From: Burkholderia cepacia ATCC 25416
GTDB taxonomy: Bacteria; Pseudomonadota; Gammaproteobacteria; Burkholderiales; Burkholderiaceae
Assembly (NCBI RefSeq): GCF_001411495.1
Contig: NZ_CP012981.1
Coordinates: forward strand, 744,001 to 808,000
Length of the DNA: 64,000 nt
Direction: 5' to 3'
Position numbers and translations under genes: made by a program. The notes beneath the pieces are model-generated. The model saw only the letters and a list, made by a program, of their open reading frames with translations, searched no databases and was not told the origin of the DNA. This document shows positions 48,619-56,070 of this stretch, piece after piece (within the stretch, counting starts at the first letter, position 1; each line of letters starts with the position of its first letter).

Positions 48619-48777
48619 TTAAAAGCTGTTTCCCATGCAGCCAAAATCGGTGGAAATCCACGGATTGTGATGCGTATAGATGTCGGTGCCGTAGGGGCTG
48701 CCGCCGACATCGACGCCGCCGTAACAGTCACCGGTCATCGGCAGGCCGGTCGCGGGGTTAATCGGGGTATGTGACAT
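48619..48777 (-). CDS. Small protein, 52 residues
   Basis: A short gene with a strong ribosome site (AGGAG, 8 bases before ATG 48777) and stop TAA at 48619. It encodes a Gly/Pro-rich, neutral peptide beginning MSHTPINPATGLPMTGDCYG and ending GCMGNSF, with no membrane segment. I recognise no family. It sits between the DUF6573-like gene and mod, on the same strand as both. Confidence 0.55.
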   Translation of the reverse strand: MSHTPINPATGLPMTGDCYGGVDVGGSPYGTDIYTHHNPWISTDFGCMGNSF

Positions 48778-48836
48778 GGTCGCTCTCCTATTGAGCAGTG
48801 GTTAAATGCCCCGCCGAAATCAACGGGGCGGAAAAA

Positions 48837-49250
48837 TCAGTCGTCGCTTGGGAACATGACAGTCACGACCGGCTCGGCGTTATCTCCCGGTCCAATGGTC
48901 ATCACGAGGGCTATCGGTGTGCGACGCACACCATTCCCACCGCGCGGCACGCGATGATGCTGGAAAGGCATACGGTTGCCCGTGTGATGACGTGCCAAGG
49001 TGGCGGCGGCCCAGAGCAGGTCGTTCAAGCGCCCGCGTTCGTCCTGTTGGATTTGTCGGGCGCTGTCCTCGGCTGACCACGCCACCACGTCCGCCCAAAC
49101 CGCCGCTGTGAGTGCCACGGGAACCTTGAAGCCCGCGTCGTTTGCCTCTGCCGTGACATCAATCAGCACGCCGTCCGCGATTGCCTGTTCGCGCGTGTAC
49201 ACCGAAATGACTTCACCGAAGAGGTCTTGCAGACCGTCTCGTTTTTCCAT
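48837..49250 (-). CDS. DUF6573-like protein
   Basis: A 137-residue cytoplasmic protein. The pattern of YTREQAIADGVLIDVTAEANDAGFKVPVALTAAVW (given in parts: REQAIADGVLIDVT and AGFKVPVALTAAVWADVV) resembles the DUF6573 family of plasmids and islands, of unknown function; the family match is from memory. A cat-to-end ATG at 49250 with AAAGGA-type spacing (GGAGAAAGCACT) upstream supports the start. Confidence 0.6.
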   Translation of the reverse strand: MEKRDGLQDLFGEVISVYTREQAIADGVLIDVTAEANDAGFKVPVALTAAVWADVVAWSAEDSARQIQQDERGRLNDLLWAAATLARHHTGNRMPFQHHRVPRGGNGVRRTPIALVMTIGPGDNAEPVVTVMFPSDD

Positions 49251-49379
49251 AGTGCTTTCTCCAAAGCTGACCGGATTCCAAGATGTGAGCCCGCTTTACC
49301 GATTCCCGGTCTTCGGCGTGCGGGGTGGCGTATTGCTTGTGCCGCCGTTTTTCCTGAGTGTTTCGCCCTGGTGAACGAG

Positions 49380-50108
49380 AACGCGGGGCGGCCAGATGGG
49401 CAAGGTCGCGCACGCAAGCCGCAGCCCACCAGGGACCGGGTGAGTACGCGCGCTAAGCGCCTGGCCTTGCCCATCTGGTTGGCTCGCGTAAGGTCACCGT
49501 TTATGGGCGGAACGTTTGGGAATTACGGCGGCAGCGCCACCATCACGACGAAGCCGATGTCGCGGACATGGGCCGCGACCTATGCACGACGCATGTCGTG
49601 CGTGACTCGCAAGCCAGCGGCGCGCAGTCGGAGCGCGAGAGCGCGCTGGCGTAGGGGAGCCGCGACGGCCCGAAGGGAACGGCGTGGGGCAAGGGCGTCC
49701 AGCCCGCTGCCCAGGTCGCTGCACCAGCCCCCAGGCTGGTCGGCGGACTGCGGGGGGAGCCGGTCATCGCTGGAGGCCCTAGCCTCCAGAGGGTGCCCCA
49801 GCACCCGGCGGAAGAACCGGGGGACGGCAAACGTCCCGCGCCCCGAGCTACGCGCGGGTAAGGTAGTCAAGTCGGCGCGAAGCAAAGACCGCAGGCCCCA
49901 GGCCGGGAGCCAGCGGCGCGTTCAGCGATGCGGGTTGAGTACCTTACCCGCGCGAAGCGTGGGGCGCCGCTTTTGGAGACATGAGCTACGTCCAGTAGCG
50001 AAAATGCCCGGCAAAACGTCCAGTTTTGCGCAGAGGGCATGGTGGCTCGCCGCGTAAGCGGCTACGCCTTCCGTGTTCGTCCTCCGCCGTCCGGGAGGGC
50101 GAACACGG
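49380..50108 (+). ncRNA. Hairpin-dense noncoding block A (candidate structured RNA or origin)
   Basis: No plausible gene, yet at least ten perfect inverted repeats in 730 bases. Examples: 49391-49404 with 49465-49478 (14 bp); 49584-49601 (7 bp, 4-nt loop); 49723-49740 (7 bp, CCCA); 49770-49789 (8 bp, CCTA); 49791-49806 (6 bp, CCCA); 49821-49837 (6 bp, GCAAA); 49852-49865 with 49940-49953 (14 bp) inside 49838-49844 with 49961-49967 (7 bp); 50004-50040 (6 plus 7 bp); 50049-50062 (5 bp, GTAA); 50072-50107 (8 plus 5 bp). The GTAA tetraloop favours a plus-strand RNA; an oriV or oriT is the alternative. No known RNA family was recognised. Confidence 0.5.
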
Positions 50109-50109
50109 G

Positions 50110-50961
50110 ATGCTGCGACTTTCGCGCTATACGAAATATCGACACGTTTTTTGGAGATACTTCGTGAAATCGCGCGACGGACGCATCATCGCCAGAGAGC
50201 AGGAGCAACGACTTTTGCACTCACTATCTCGCTTTGGTTTCCTGAGGACCAGAGATTGCGCCGCTTTGCGCGCGGCCTGGTCCAGCGGCGCGACCGGCGA
50301 GCCTAGGCTAGAAGGGCCCGTCGCCACCGCGTCTGATGTGCGGATGGCGCAACGCACGGTGCGGCGGCTGTCCGATGCCCGCCAGGTACTGCGCGGGCAG
50401 GGACCGGACGGCAGCGTGATTTACGCGCTGTCAGAAGCAGGCGCGCGCCGATTGCAACACGCAGGGATTGCGGCAACGACGGGAAAGGATTTGGTGCGGG
50501 CGTTTAGCTCGGCACATTTCCGGCACCGCACGATTGCCAACGAGATTGCCATTCGCGGCCTCCTCGACGGCTATCGCGTCTCGACCGAGCGTGAGATTGC
50601 GCAGGATAAGTGGCTTGGCGGCGTCGAGGGCATCGCTGGCAAGAAACCTGACGTTCTGCTGCGCGGCGATGATGGCAAGGTATGGCTCGTGGAAGTCGAG
50701 AGAAGCCGGAAGAACGCGAAGGAATATGCCAAGTTGCTGAAATGGCTCGATGCTGTAGCCGCCGACGCGGCGGATACCTCGGGCTCGAAGCTGCTGGGCA
50801 AGGGTCTGAAATGGGGAAAAGTCATCTTCATCTGCACGCGTGCGTTCCGTGCGAAGCTCACGCGCGACCTGATTGCGAAGGGCTGGAAAAAGAGTGCGCT
50901 CGATGCGCTCGTCGCGTTCTCCACGGAGCTATACAAATTCGAGGACATCGTTTTTGCCTGA
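50110..50961 (+). CDS. Replication-relaxation-like winged-helix protein
   Basis: A 283-residue protein. The N-terminal half is a winged helix (LHSLSRFGFLRTRDCAALRA, then ALSEAGARRLQHAG) and the C-terminal half a nuclease-like or Replic_Relax-type fold with FRHRTIANEIAIRG, DVLLRGDDGKVWLVEVERSR and a VIFICTRAF strand. The DVLLR...VEVERS pattern resembles a PD-(D/E)XK core. A GTG at 50164 with GGAG 7 bases upstream is a strong alternative start. Family assignment is tentative. The gene stands between two hairpin-dense blocks, which suggests a role at an origin. Confidence 0.6.
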   Translation: MLRLSRYTKYRHVFWRYFVKSRDGRIIAREQEQRLLHSLSRFGFLRTRDCAALRAAWSSGATGEPRLEGPVATASDVRMAQRTVRRLSDARQVLRGQGPDGSVIYALSEAGARRLQHAGIAATTGKDLVRAFSSAHFRHRTIANEIAIRGLLDGYRVSTEREIAQDKWLGGVEGIAGKKPDVLLRGDDGKVWLVEVERSRKNAKEYAKLLKWLDAVAADAADTSGSKLLGKGLKWGKVIFICTRAFRAKLTRDLIAKGWKKSALDALVAFSTELYKFEDIVFA

Positions 50962-51608
50962 TGGCCTGGGCGTTCATGTCCCGGCCATCAGACCAGGCAA
51001 TCGACGAGGGGAGACTCGTCCCCGGCCTGCGGTATTGACCCACCGCTTGTACTCGTGAACTCCATCGCGGAAACCATCTAATTCGAAGGAATCCGCCGTG
51101 CAGAATGCATCCCGGTCTCTGCATGGAAAAACTGGATTGGGCAGCGTCCCCGCCGGAGGCATCTGGTGGGGGCGTTGTTTTTGCGCGCACGGTTGCTGCG
51201 CAGAACCGGTCACTCTGGTCGGCGCGTTCATGAGCGCGTCGTCGCTCGATGTGAGCATAGGCTTACCCGGCTTCTTGTTTGTGCTGTTATCGCGCGTCCG
51301 CAATCCGCGTGCAGGCCACCCGCCCGCGATGGGGCGCGTGACCTGCCTGCCGATTTGCTGGCGCGGTAAGAGAAATGGGTAAGCCTCCACGAGCTGCGCC
51401 CGTGATTGCGATTCGCAGGATGCCGGAACGCGATAGCTTGCCGTCGCTCACCGCTCTCCCTGGCTGCCACCGCCCGCGCGAAGCGGGCGAATGAAATCGC
51501 TGTCGTAAACGATGGCTTATGCGTTACACCTAGATGAAAAGGCGGGCAGCCAGGAGGCGATGCTGACGGCGTGATACCGTCCATCGTTTCCTGGTCAGCC
51601 AGGTTTTT
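50959..51608 (+). ncRNA. Hairpin-dense noncoding block B ending in a terminator-like hairpin
   Basis: About 650 bases without a plausible gene. Perfect inverted repeats: 50959-50966 with 50983-50990 (8 bp); 51003-51020 (6 bp); 51259-51268 with 51377-51386 (10 bp); 51459-51468 with 51545-51554 (10 bp) enclosing 51471-51489 (7 bp, GCGAA loop); 51558-51586 (5 plus 5 bp, nested). It ends with CCTGG-TCAG-CCAGG (51590-51603) and five T. That end is what a plus-strand transcript of this block would have. Confidence 0.45.
51590..51608 (+). terminator. Terminator-like hairpin closing block B
   Basis: CCTGG, loop TCAG, CCAGG, then TTTTT on the plus strand. Short stem, so moderate strength. Confidence 0.55.
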
Positions 51609-51646
51609 CAACGGTTCACGTGTCTCTCGTTGCGCACACCACGTTT

Positions 51647-51692
51647 AGGTACGTACATACACATCTATATATAGATGTGTATGTACGTACCT
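51647..51692. repeat. 46-bp perfect palindrome
   Basis: Both 23-base arms match exactly; the left arm starts AGGTACGTACATACACATC and the centre is TATATA. More copies of GTACGT/ACGTAC follow to 51765, including GTACGTGC and GCACGTAC as an 8-bp inverted pair. It lies just after the RepA-like gene end. A binding site for a dimeric Rep or repressor, or a transcription barrier, are possible. Confidence 0.7.
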
Positions 51693-51751
51693 CGATGTAC
51701 GCCGGGTACGTGCTCGGCTTTGCTGCCTGCACGTACCTTCGTGTACCTGGC

Positions 51752-52840
51752 TTACGTCGTAGTCTCGGTGACTGAAAGGACATCATCAACGTCTCGAAGG
51801 TACCCCGCTGCCACCAGGTCCTTAATGTCTCGATATACGGATGATTCTACGCCGCCACCCATGACGACATGCGCAACGACATCGGCTTTCTGCACCCCGA
51901 CCTTCTTCTCACGCAGGAACGCCATGGCCCTGCTCTTGATTGTGCCGGGTTTGAAGCTGCTGCCGCGTTTCGAGCCACTGTGGCGCTCATGTGCCTCACC
52001 AGGAACAACAACGCAGCTTGTCGCTACTGCTCCCCACTTCGTCGTCCCGGCCTCGACCACCTCCAGCGTGAAGCCGATAAGCTCCCCTTTTGAGCCGAGG
52101 TCGCGATTCTTCGTCACTTTGGCGCATCGCCCCGCAGCCTGCTCAGTCACCTCGATTTCTGTATCGACAGCCGCACGCATGCCAGTCCATCCGCGCGCAC
52201 CAGCAGCAGCATTTCTGCCGACGTGGTGAATGAGCATGAAATGCGCTTTACTGCACGCGCTGCGGATTCGGTCGATGCGTGCGATGACTCGCCCCATATC
52301 TTGGCCCATATTCTCGTTTGCGCCTGCGCTCAGGCGTGCGAGCGTATCACCAACAATCAGGCGTACCGGCTGTCCGTGCTCAGCCTCCTGCGCACGGACT
52401 TCTTCGATAATGGTCTCCATGTCCACATTGTCTGCAAACAGGTTTATCGCTTTCTGTGCGATGAAGAAGTTAGGCACGCGAACGCCGTGATGCTTCTGAT
52501 ATGCCTGAAGACGACAGCGCACCGATTCCGGAGACTCGGCAGCCAGATAAAGCACCAGTCCCTGTTCGACCCGTCGCCCCATCCAGTCGCACCCCCTTGC
52601 GATGGCGGCAGCAAGGTCAATGGTAAAGAACGTCTTGCCGCTGTGTGAGTCGCCATACAGCATGCTGCTTCCGCCGGTCGTGAGTAAGCCCTGCACCAGT
52701 TCATCTGGCGCGGCATAAGTGGTGGGCAAGTCAGCCGCAGATACGACGTTAAGTGAGCGCCCTGTGGTTGTCGTCACTGGCGAAAGCGCCGGTCTGGCTG
52801 CGTAAATAGCTTGGTCTTTCACGCTGGTTTTCGTGCTCAT
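51752..52840 (-). CDS. RepA-like AAA ATPase (replicative helicase type)
   Basis: A 362-residue RecA-fold ATPase of the plasmid RepA (AAA_25) type. Walker A is YGDSHSGKTFFTIDLAAAIA near residue 63, Walker B the RLIVGDTLARLSAGANEN segment, and the conserved HHVGRN motif follows in FMLIHHVGRNAAAGARGWTG. The last 70 residues form a winged-helix-like tail (KVGVQKADVVAHVV...). RSF1010-type RepA is a hexameric helicase that opens the origin. The start overlaps the upstream regulator stop by 4 bases. Confidence 0.85.
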   Translation of the reverse strand: MSTKTSVKDQAIYAARPALSPVTTTTGRSLNVVSAADLPTTYAAPDELVQGLLTTGGSSMLYGDSHSGKTFFTIDLAAAIARGCDWMGRRVEQGLVLYLAAESPESVRCRLQAYQKHHGVRVPNFFIAQKAINLFADNVDMETIIEEVRAQEAEHGQPVRLIVGDTLARLSAGANENMGQDMGRVIARIDRIRSACSKAHFMLIHHVGRNAAAGARGWTGMRAAVDTEIEVTEQAAGRCAKVTKNRDLGSKGELIGFTLEVVEAGTTKWGAVATSCVVVPGEAHERHSGSKRGSSFKPGTIKSRAMAFLREKKVGVQKADVVAHVVMGGGVESSVYRDIKDLVAAGYLRDVDDVLSVTETTT

Positions 52841-53055
52841 GCTGCCACCCCGCCCAAGAGAGCCTGAATGTCAGCGACACGCCAAGCCAGGCGCCCGTTG
52901 ATACGGACAGGGCGGATAGGGCCATTTTCGAGACATGCCCATTTTCTTAAAGTTTGCGGGCGGCGGTTCAGCGCGGCGGCGGCGATGTCAGTCGGAACCA
53001 CAGCTTGGATGGCATCACGGTTGAAACTAAACGAAATACGGTTGGTCGTGTTCAT
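52837..53055 (-). CDS. AlpA/MerR-type helix-turn-helix regulator
   Basis: A 72-residue DNA-binding protein (MNTTNRISFSFNRDAIQ start). The motif VPTDIAAAALNRRPQTLRKW and the PVRINGRLAWRVADIQALL end are typical of small excisionase/AlpA-like helix-turn-helix proteins that regulate island excision. A longer start at ATG 53133 with GGAA upstream is possible and would add 26 residues. It is coupled to repA by a 4-base overlap. Confidence 0.7.
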   Translation of the reverse strand: MNTTNRISFSFNRDAIQAVVPTDIAAAALNRRPQTLRKWACLENGPIRPVRINGRLAWRVADIQALLGGVAA

Positions 53056-53185
53056 GTCAACAATGGAATCTTGCCGCGCGCAGCGGGACTCGAATGCCTG
53101 TTGATAACGCGCCGAATTCGTTTCAACGTTCATCCGAGTATTCCGCTGTGTGCGGCTGTGTTCTTCGGCGTTGACGAACTATCGA

Positions 53186-53231
53186 GTGGGGTCGTACTGG
53201 GGTCGCAAGACTGGGGTGGTGGGGTATTTGC
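53186..53231 (+). repeat. 46-bp G-quadruplex-like repeat, copy B
   Basis: The plus strand has four GGGG runs with loops of 7, 10 and 4 bases. It lies 131 bases upstream of the regulator start (53055, minus strand), inside the 182-bp gap between 53238 and that start. In both copies the G-rich strand is the template strand of the downstream gene. See copy A at 39347-39392. Confidence 0.75.
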
Positions 53232-53237
53232 GCGCCA

Positions 53238-54260
53238 CTACCTACCTGTGAACTTGCTTCGGTTCGCGATGACAAGTCGATTACTTTTGCTGGCTGCCTT
53301 CCAGGCATCGTTAAACGGAGAGTCTCCGCCACCGAACAGGTCTGGGTGTTCAGCCTTGCATTGGCTGAGAAGCGCCTTTTTACCGCCGTTATTCGGGATT
53401 TGCTGACGTGGATAGCCCAGCTTGTCGGCCATTTCCTCGATGGCTCGAATCTGCCGCTCTCGCCGTGTTATCCCGCCATCGTGCTCGGCCGGGTTTCCTT
53501 GTGCCGAATTTGCTGGCTGTGTTGGCTTGCCAGAGAACACCGTATTAACTGGGTTGCCAGCCACTTGGGCATCTGCTGCTTCCAGCGGCCAGACGTAGCC
53601 GTGTTGCGCGCACCAAGCTCTGATGTCGGCGTGCGAGAGCATCTGCTCGCGCGCGACGTTTTTCATCACAATTTCGTCGCGGTCAATCGCATCGGCCAGC
53701 GCTTCATTCCACTTAGAGAACACTTCATCATATTGCGGGGGCCAAAGGTCGGCGTCCGTGGTACCTGCAATGAGAATTTTTACGGCTCTGCTACGTGCTA
53801 GCCATACTTGGCGGTCATAGGCCAGTATCCAGTTGGGGATACGCCGCCCATCGGAAAAGACGCGCTCCTCGGAACCATCGTCGCCTGGGCGCAAAACGGC
53901 GACGTCATTGCGAGCGAGGAACGGATAGATGTCGGATGCATAGAAACCGAAGTGCTCGAACGTCGGCTGCACTTCATCATTCGGCGCGTCATTGGCATCG
54001 AACAGCGTGCCATGGTTCGCAAAATTGCTTAGCTGCTGCAATAGATGCAGACGCGCTCTCATATCCAGCGGAAGAATGATTCCCGATTCGTCGCGGCGAC
54101 GAATGTAATTGATGCCTGCCGGGTCGCTTTCCAAGCGCGACACTAGGTAGCGGGCAGCTTCATTATCGGTTTCTTTTTCAGCTCGCCCAATCTGCGGGAA
54201 TAGTTCCCATAAGCTGACAAATCGACCGCCATCGCTTGAGCGGCTTACCTCTACAATCAC
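53238..54260 (-). CDS. Hypothetical island protein
   Basis: A 340-residue protein, GTG start at 54260 with GAGGG upstream. I recognise no family. The middle contains FSKWNEALADAIDRDEIVMK and the C-terminal third a basic, helix-rich part (RRERQIRAIEEMADKLGY) with the PRQQIPNNGGKKALLSQCK sequence, which hints at nucleic-acid binding. It lies between the integrase and the regulator on the same strand. Confidence 0.6.
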   Translation of the reverse strand: MIVEVSRSSDGGRFVSLWELFPQIGRAEKETDNEAARYLVSRLESDPAGINYIRRRDESGIILPLDMRARLHLLQQLSNFANHGTLFDANDAPNDEVQPTFEHFGFYASDIYPFLARNDVAVLRPGDDGSEERVFSDGRRIPNWILAYDRQVWLARSRAVKILIAGTTDADLWPPQYDEVFSKWNEALADAIDRDEIVMKNVAREQMLSHADIRAWCAQHGYVWPLEAADAQVAGNPVNTVFSGKPTQPANSAQGNPAEHDGGITRRERQIRAIEEMADKLGYPRQQIPNNGGKKALLSQCKAEHPDLFGGGDSPFNDAWKAASKSNRLVIANRSKFTGR

Positions 54261-54330
54261 TGTACCCTCGCTTGAGCCTGGATTTATCCCGGCGACTATT
54301 CTAATGGCGCGACTTCACGACGAGCGCGGT

Positions 54331-55677
54331 TTATGGCGATTGTTCCAGCTTGAAGTCGATACCCGCTTGTTCGAGCATCCACGCCTCAATCTGGTCATGC
54401 CACTCGCGTAGCAAGTCTATCGGGCGGCGACGGTAATGCTTCTCCACCAGCGCGCTCGGCTTGTGGCCCATGATTTGCGCGCTAATACCGCTCGGCACCT
54501 CCACCCACTCGCACAACGTGCCGAACGAACGGCGCAAGCCGTGAAGGCTCACATGAGGCAATCCGGCCGCAGCCACTGCGTCCTGATGCGCACTCGAAGG
54601 CTCAGCCAGCTTGCCATCGGCGGCGGTCGGGCTCGGGAATACCCACTCCGAAGGCTTCCACTCTTTTCCCTTGGACTTCATGCGGTCAAGCTTGCGCACG
54701 TTCGGCGGCGTCTCGTTGAGTCGCTTCAGTTCAAGTAGCAGAGAGGCAAGATACGGTGTCAGGGGGATGACGCGGCCCGATTCTTCCACCTTGTCAGACA
54801 ATGACAGACTGCGCCATTGAAAATCCACGTCATCCCATTTAAGCGCGGCCATTTCCTCTCGACGCGCGCCAGTCAGCAGTAGGGCTTGCAGATATGCGCT
54901 GATAATAGGGTTGCCAAGCCGGCGAATGGCGGCGAACCACGCGGGCAACTGCTCGCGCTGGAGGCAGTCACCCTCTTTCGCGGCCACTCTGGGTACGGCA
55001 TCTCTCACCCGGCGGGCCTTGTACGCCTCATCGTGAACCACACCACGGTAATCCGCTGTATCGGCGGTCCACCGGATGAACGCGCGTAGTAGGCGATACG
55101 ATAGCGCGGCCATCGTCGGACGCTCGGCGGTCTGCGATTGCAGCCACTGGGCGACGCGCTCTCCCGTCAGCTCGGACAGCTTCAACTCCATCAGGTGCGA
55201 TAGCGGCCCCGGCATCGTCACGCCCTTTCCGCGTTTCACCGGAGCCCCGCCAGCATCTGACAGCTTCGCATGGTCGAGATAGTGGCGCTCGCCCCAGTGC
55301 GGCTTACGGTCGAGCAAATAAACGTGCCACGCCTCGCTCACGGTCACATCTCGTCGGCGTGCCTCTGCTTTTTTCGACTCCCGGGCGACGCGCTGCTCGG
55401 CGGCTTCTTCCCGCGGGTCTTTGCCAGCATCAATAAGCCGTTGCAAGCGGCGCGCTTCGTCACGGGCATCGTCAATCTTCCAATCCCTCGGCGCACCGAT
55501 TGTGACGCGCACCGTATCGCCCGCCAGCTTGCCTTGGAAAATGTAAGACAGTGCACCTGCCGCCGTTGCACGCAGCCCTAGGCCGGAAGCGCCGCTATCC
55601 CAAATGAACGATTGAGATTTGCCCGCCGGGCAGCTATGCCCATTAACCCGCCCCGCCGTGAAGTTGACCTTTGCCAT
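54331..55677 (-). CDS. Tyrosine integrase of island 1 (P4-type)
   Basis: A 448-residue integrase with the DUF4102-like N-terminal arm-binding domain (GLGLRATAAGALSYIFQGKL). Catalytic residues: Arg in LLTGARREEMAALKWDD, His-x-x-Arg in SLHGLRRSFGTL, His in IMGHKPSALVEKHY and Tyr in the KHYRRRP segment. ATG 55677 (MAKVNFTAGRVNG) is the family-like start. It lies 180 bases from the right att site, as expected for the enzyme that inserted island 1 in tRNA-Lys. Confidence 0.93.
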   Translation of the reverse strand: MAKVNFTAGRVNGHSCPAGKSQSFIWDSGASGLGLRATAAGALSYIFQGKLAGDTVRVTIGAPRDWKIDDARDEARRLQRLIDAGKDPREEAAEQRVARESKKAEARRRDVTVSEAWHVYLLDRKPHWGERHYLDHAKLSDAGGAPVKRGKGVTMPGPLSHLMELKLSELTGERVAQWLQSQTAERPTMAALSYRLLRAFIRWTADTADYRGVVHDEAYKARRVRDAVPRVAAKEGDCLQREQLPAWFAAIRRLGNPIISAYLQALLLTGARREEMAALKWDDVDFQWRSLSLSDKVEESGRVIPLTPYLASLLLELKRLNETPPNVRKLDRMKSKGKEWKPSEWVFPSPTAADGKLAEPSSAHQDAVAAAGLPHVSLHGLRRSFGTLCEWVEVPSGISAQIMGHKPSALVEKHYRRRPIDLLREWHDQIEAWMLEQAGIDFKLEQSP

Positions 55678-55858
55678 ATTTTCTGTTGTTAGAACCGGAT
55701 TGCACACTATCATGTAACCCTTATGTAACCGCATTCTAGGCAAACCAATCACCGTGGGTCAACAGAATAATCCGTGCAACCTAAGCCAAACCTCCCAGTG
55801 GCGCGCCATTTCCCGGGTTACATGCCCTTAGGTCAACACTGATAAATACCAACTTGCA

Positions 55859-55907
55859 CGGACTCTTAATCCGTAGGTCGAGTGTTCGAGTCACTCACGC
55901 CCCACCA
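55859..55907 (+). repeat. attR: 49-bp copy of the tRNA-Lys 3' end
   Basis: Identical to 38966-39014. Only the 3' part of the tRNA is present (from the anticodon arm on), so this is not a functional tRNA. It separates island 1 from the second integrase. Confidence 0.93.
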
Positions 55908-55929
55908 CCGAATTTTGTAGTAGAAAATC

Positions 55930-55963
55930 AAGCACTTGCGCGAAAGCGTCGGTGCTTTTTTTT
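55930..55963 (+). terminator. Terminator just right of attR
   Basis: AAGCAC and GGTGCTT arms around an imperfect GC-rich stem-loop, then eight T. It may be the original tRNA-Lys terminator left behind when island 1 inserted. Confidence 0.55.
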
Positions 55964-56070
55964 CGTCTATAGCCCGCGTGGGTAGGCGTCAAAAACTGGC
56001 CTTTGCCGGAAATCTGCCGGAACGGAAAAATCCAGACCAAGCGATCTCAACCTTTCGCATGGAGTCTGGA

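Larger units (their letters stand above)
39015..55907. mobile_element. Genomic island 1 in tRNA-Lys (about 16.9 kb)
   Basis: Bounded by the 49-bp att repeat, with a P4-type integrase at its right end and codon/base use visibly less GC-rich than the flanking core genes. It carries a type III restriction-modification pair, an unknown three-gene cassette, a RepA-like ATPase, an AlpA-like regulator and a replication-relaxation-like gene. I see no relaxase or T4SS genes, so it may be mobilised in trans or simply excise and replicate. Confidence 0.9.

Noticed and set aside
49852..49953. Group I/II intron or RNase P RNA as explanation of the hairpins.
   Set aside because: No domain V-like motif, no intron-encoded protein, and the conserved RNase P blocks were not found by eye.
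49227..50057. A 276-codon plus-strand frame through block A.
   Set aside because: Composition is Arg/Ser/Pro-rich and unlike a folded protein, and the frame is crossed by many exact hairpins.
51675..52229. A 184-codon plus-strand frame opposite the RepA-like gene.
   Set aside because: Shadow of the well-supported ATPase on the minus strand.
55859..55907. A second tRNA-Lys gene.
   Set aside because: Only the 3' 49 bases are present; the D-arm and 5' acceptor strand are missing.
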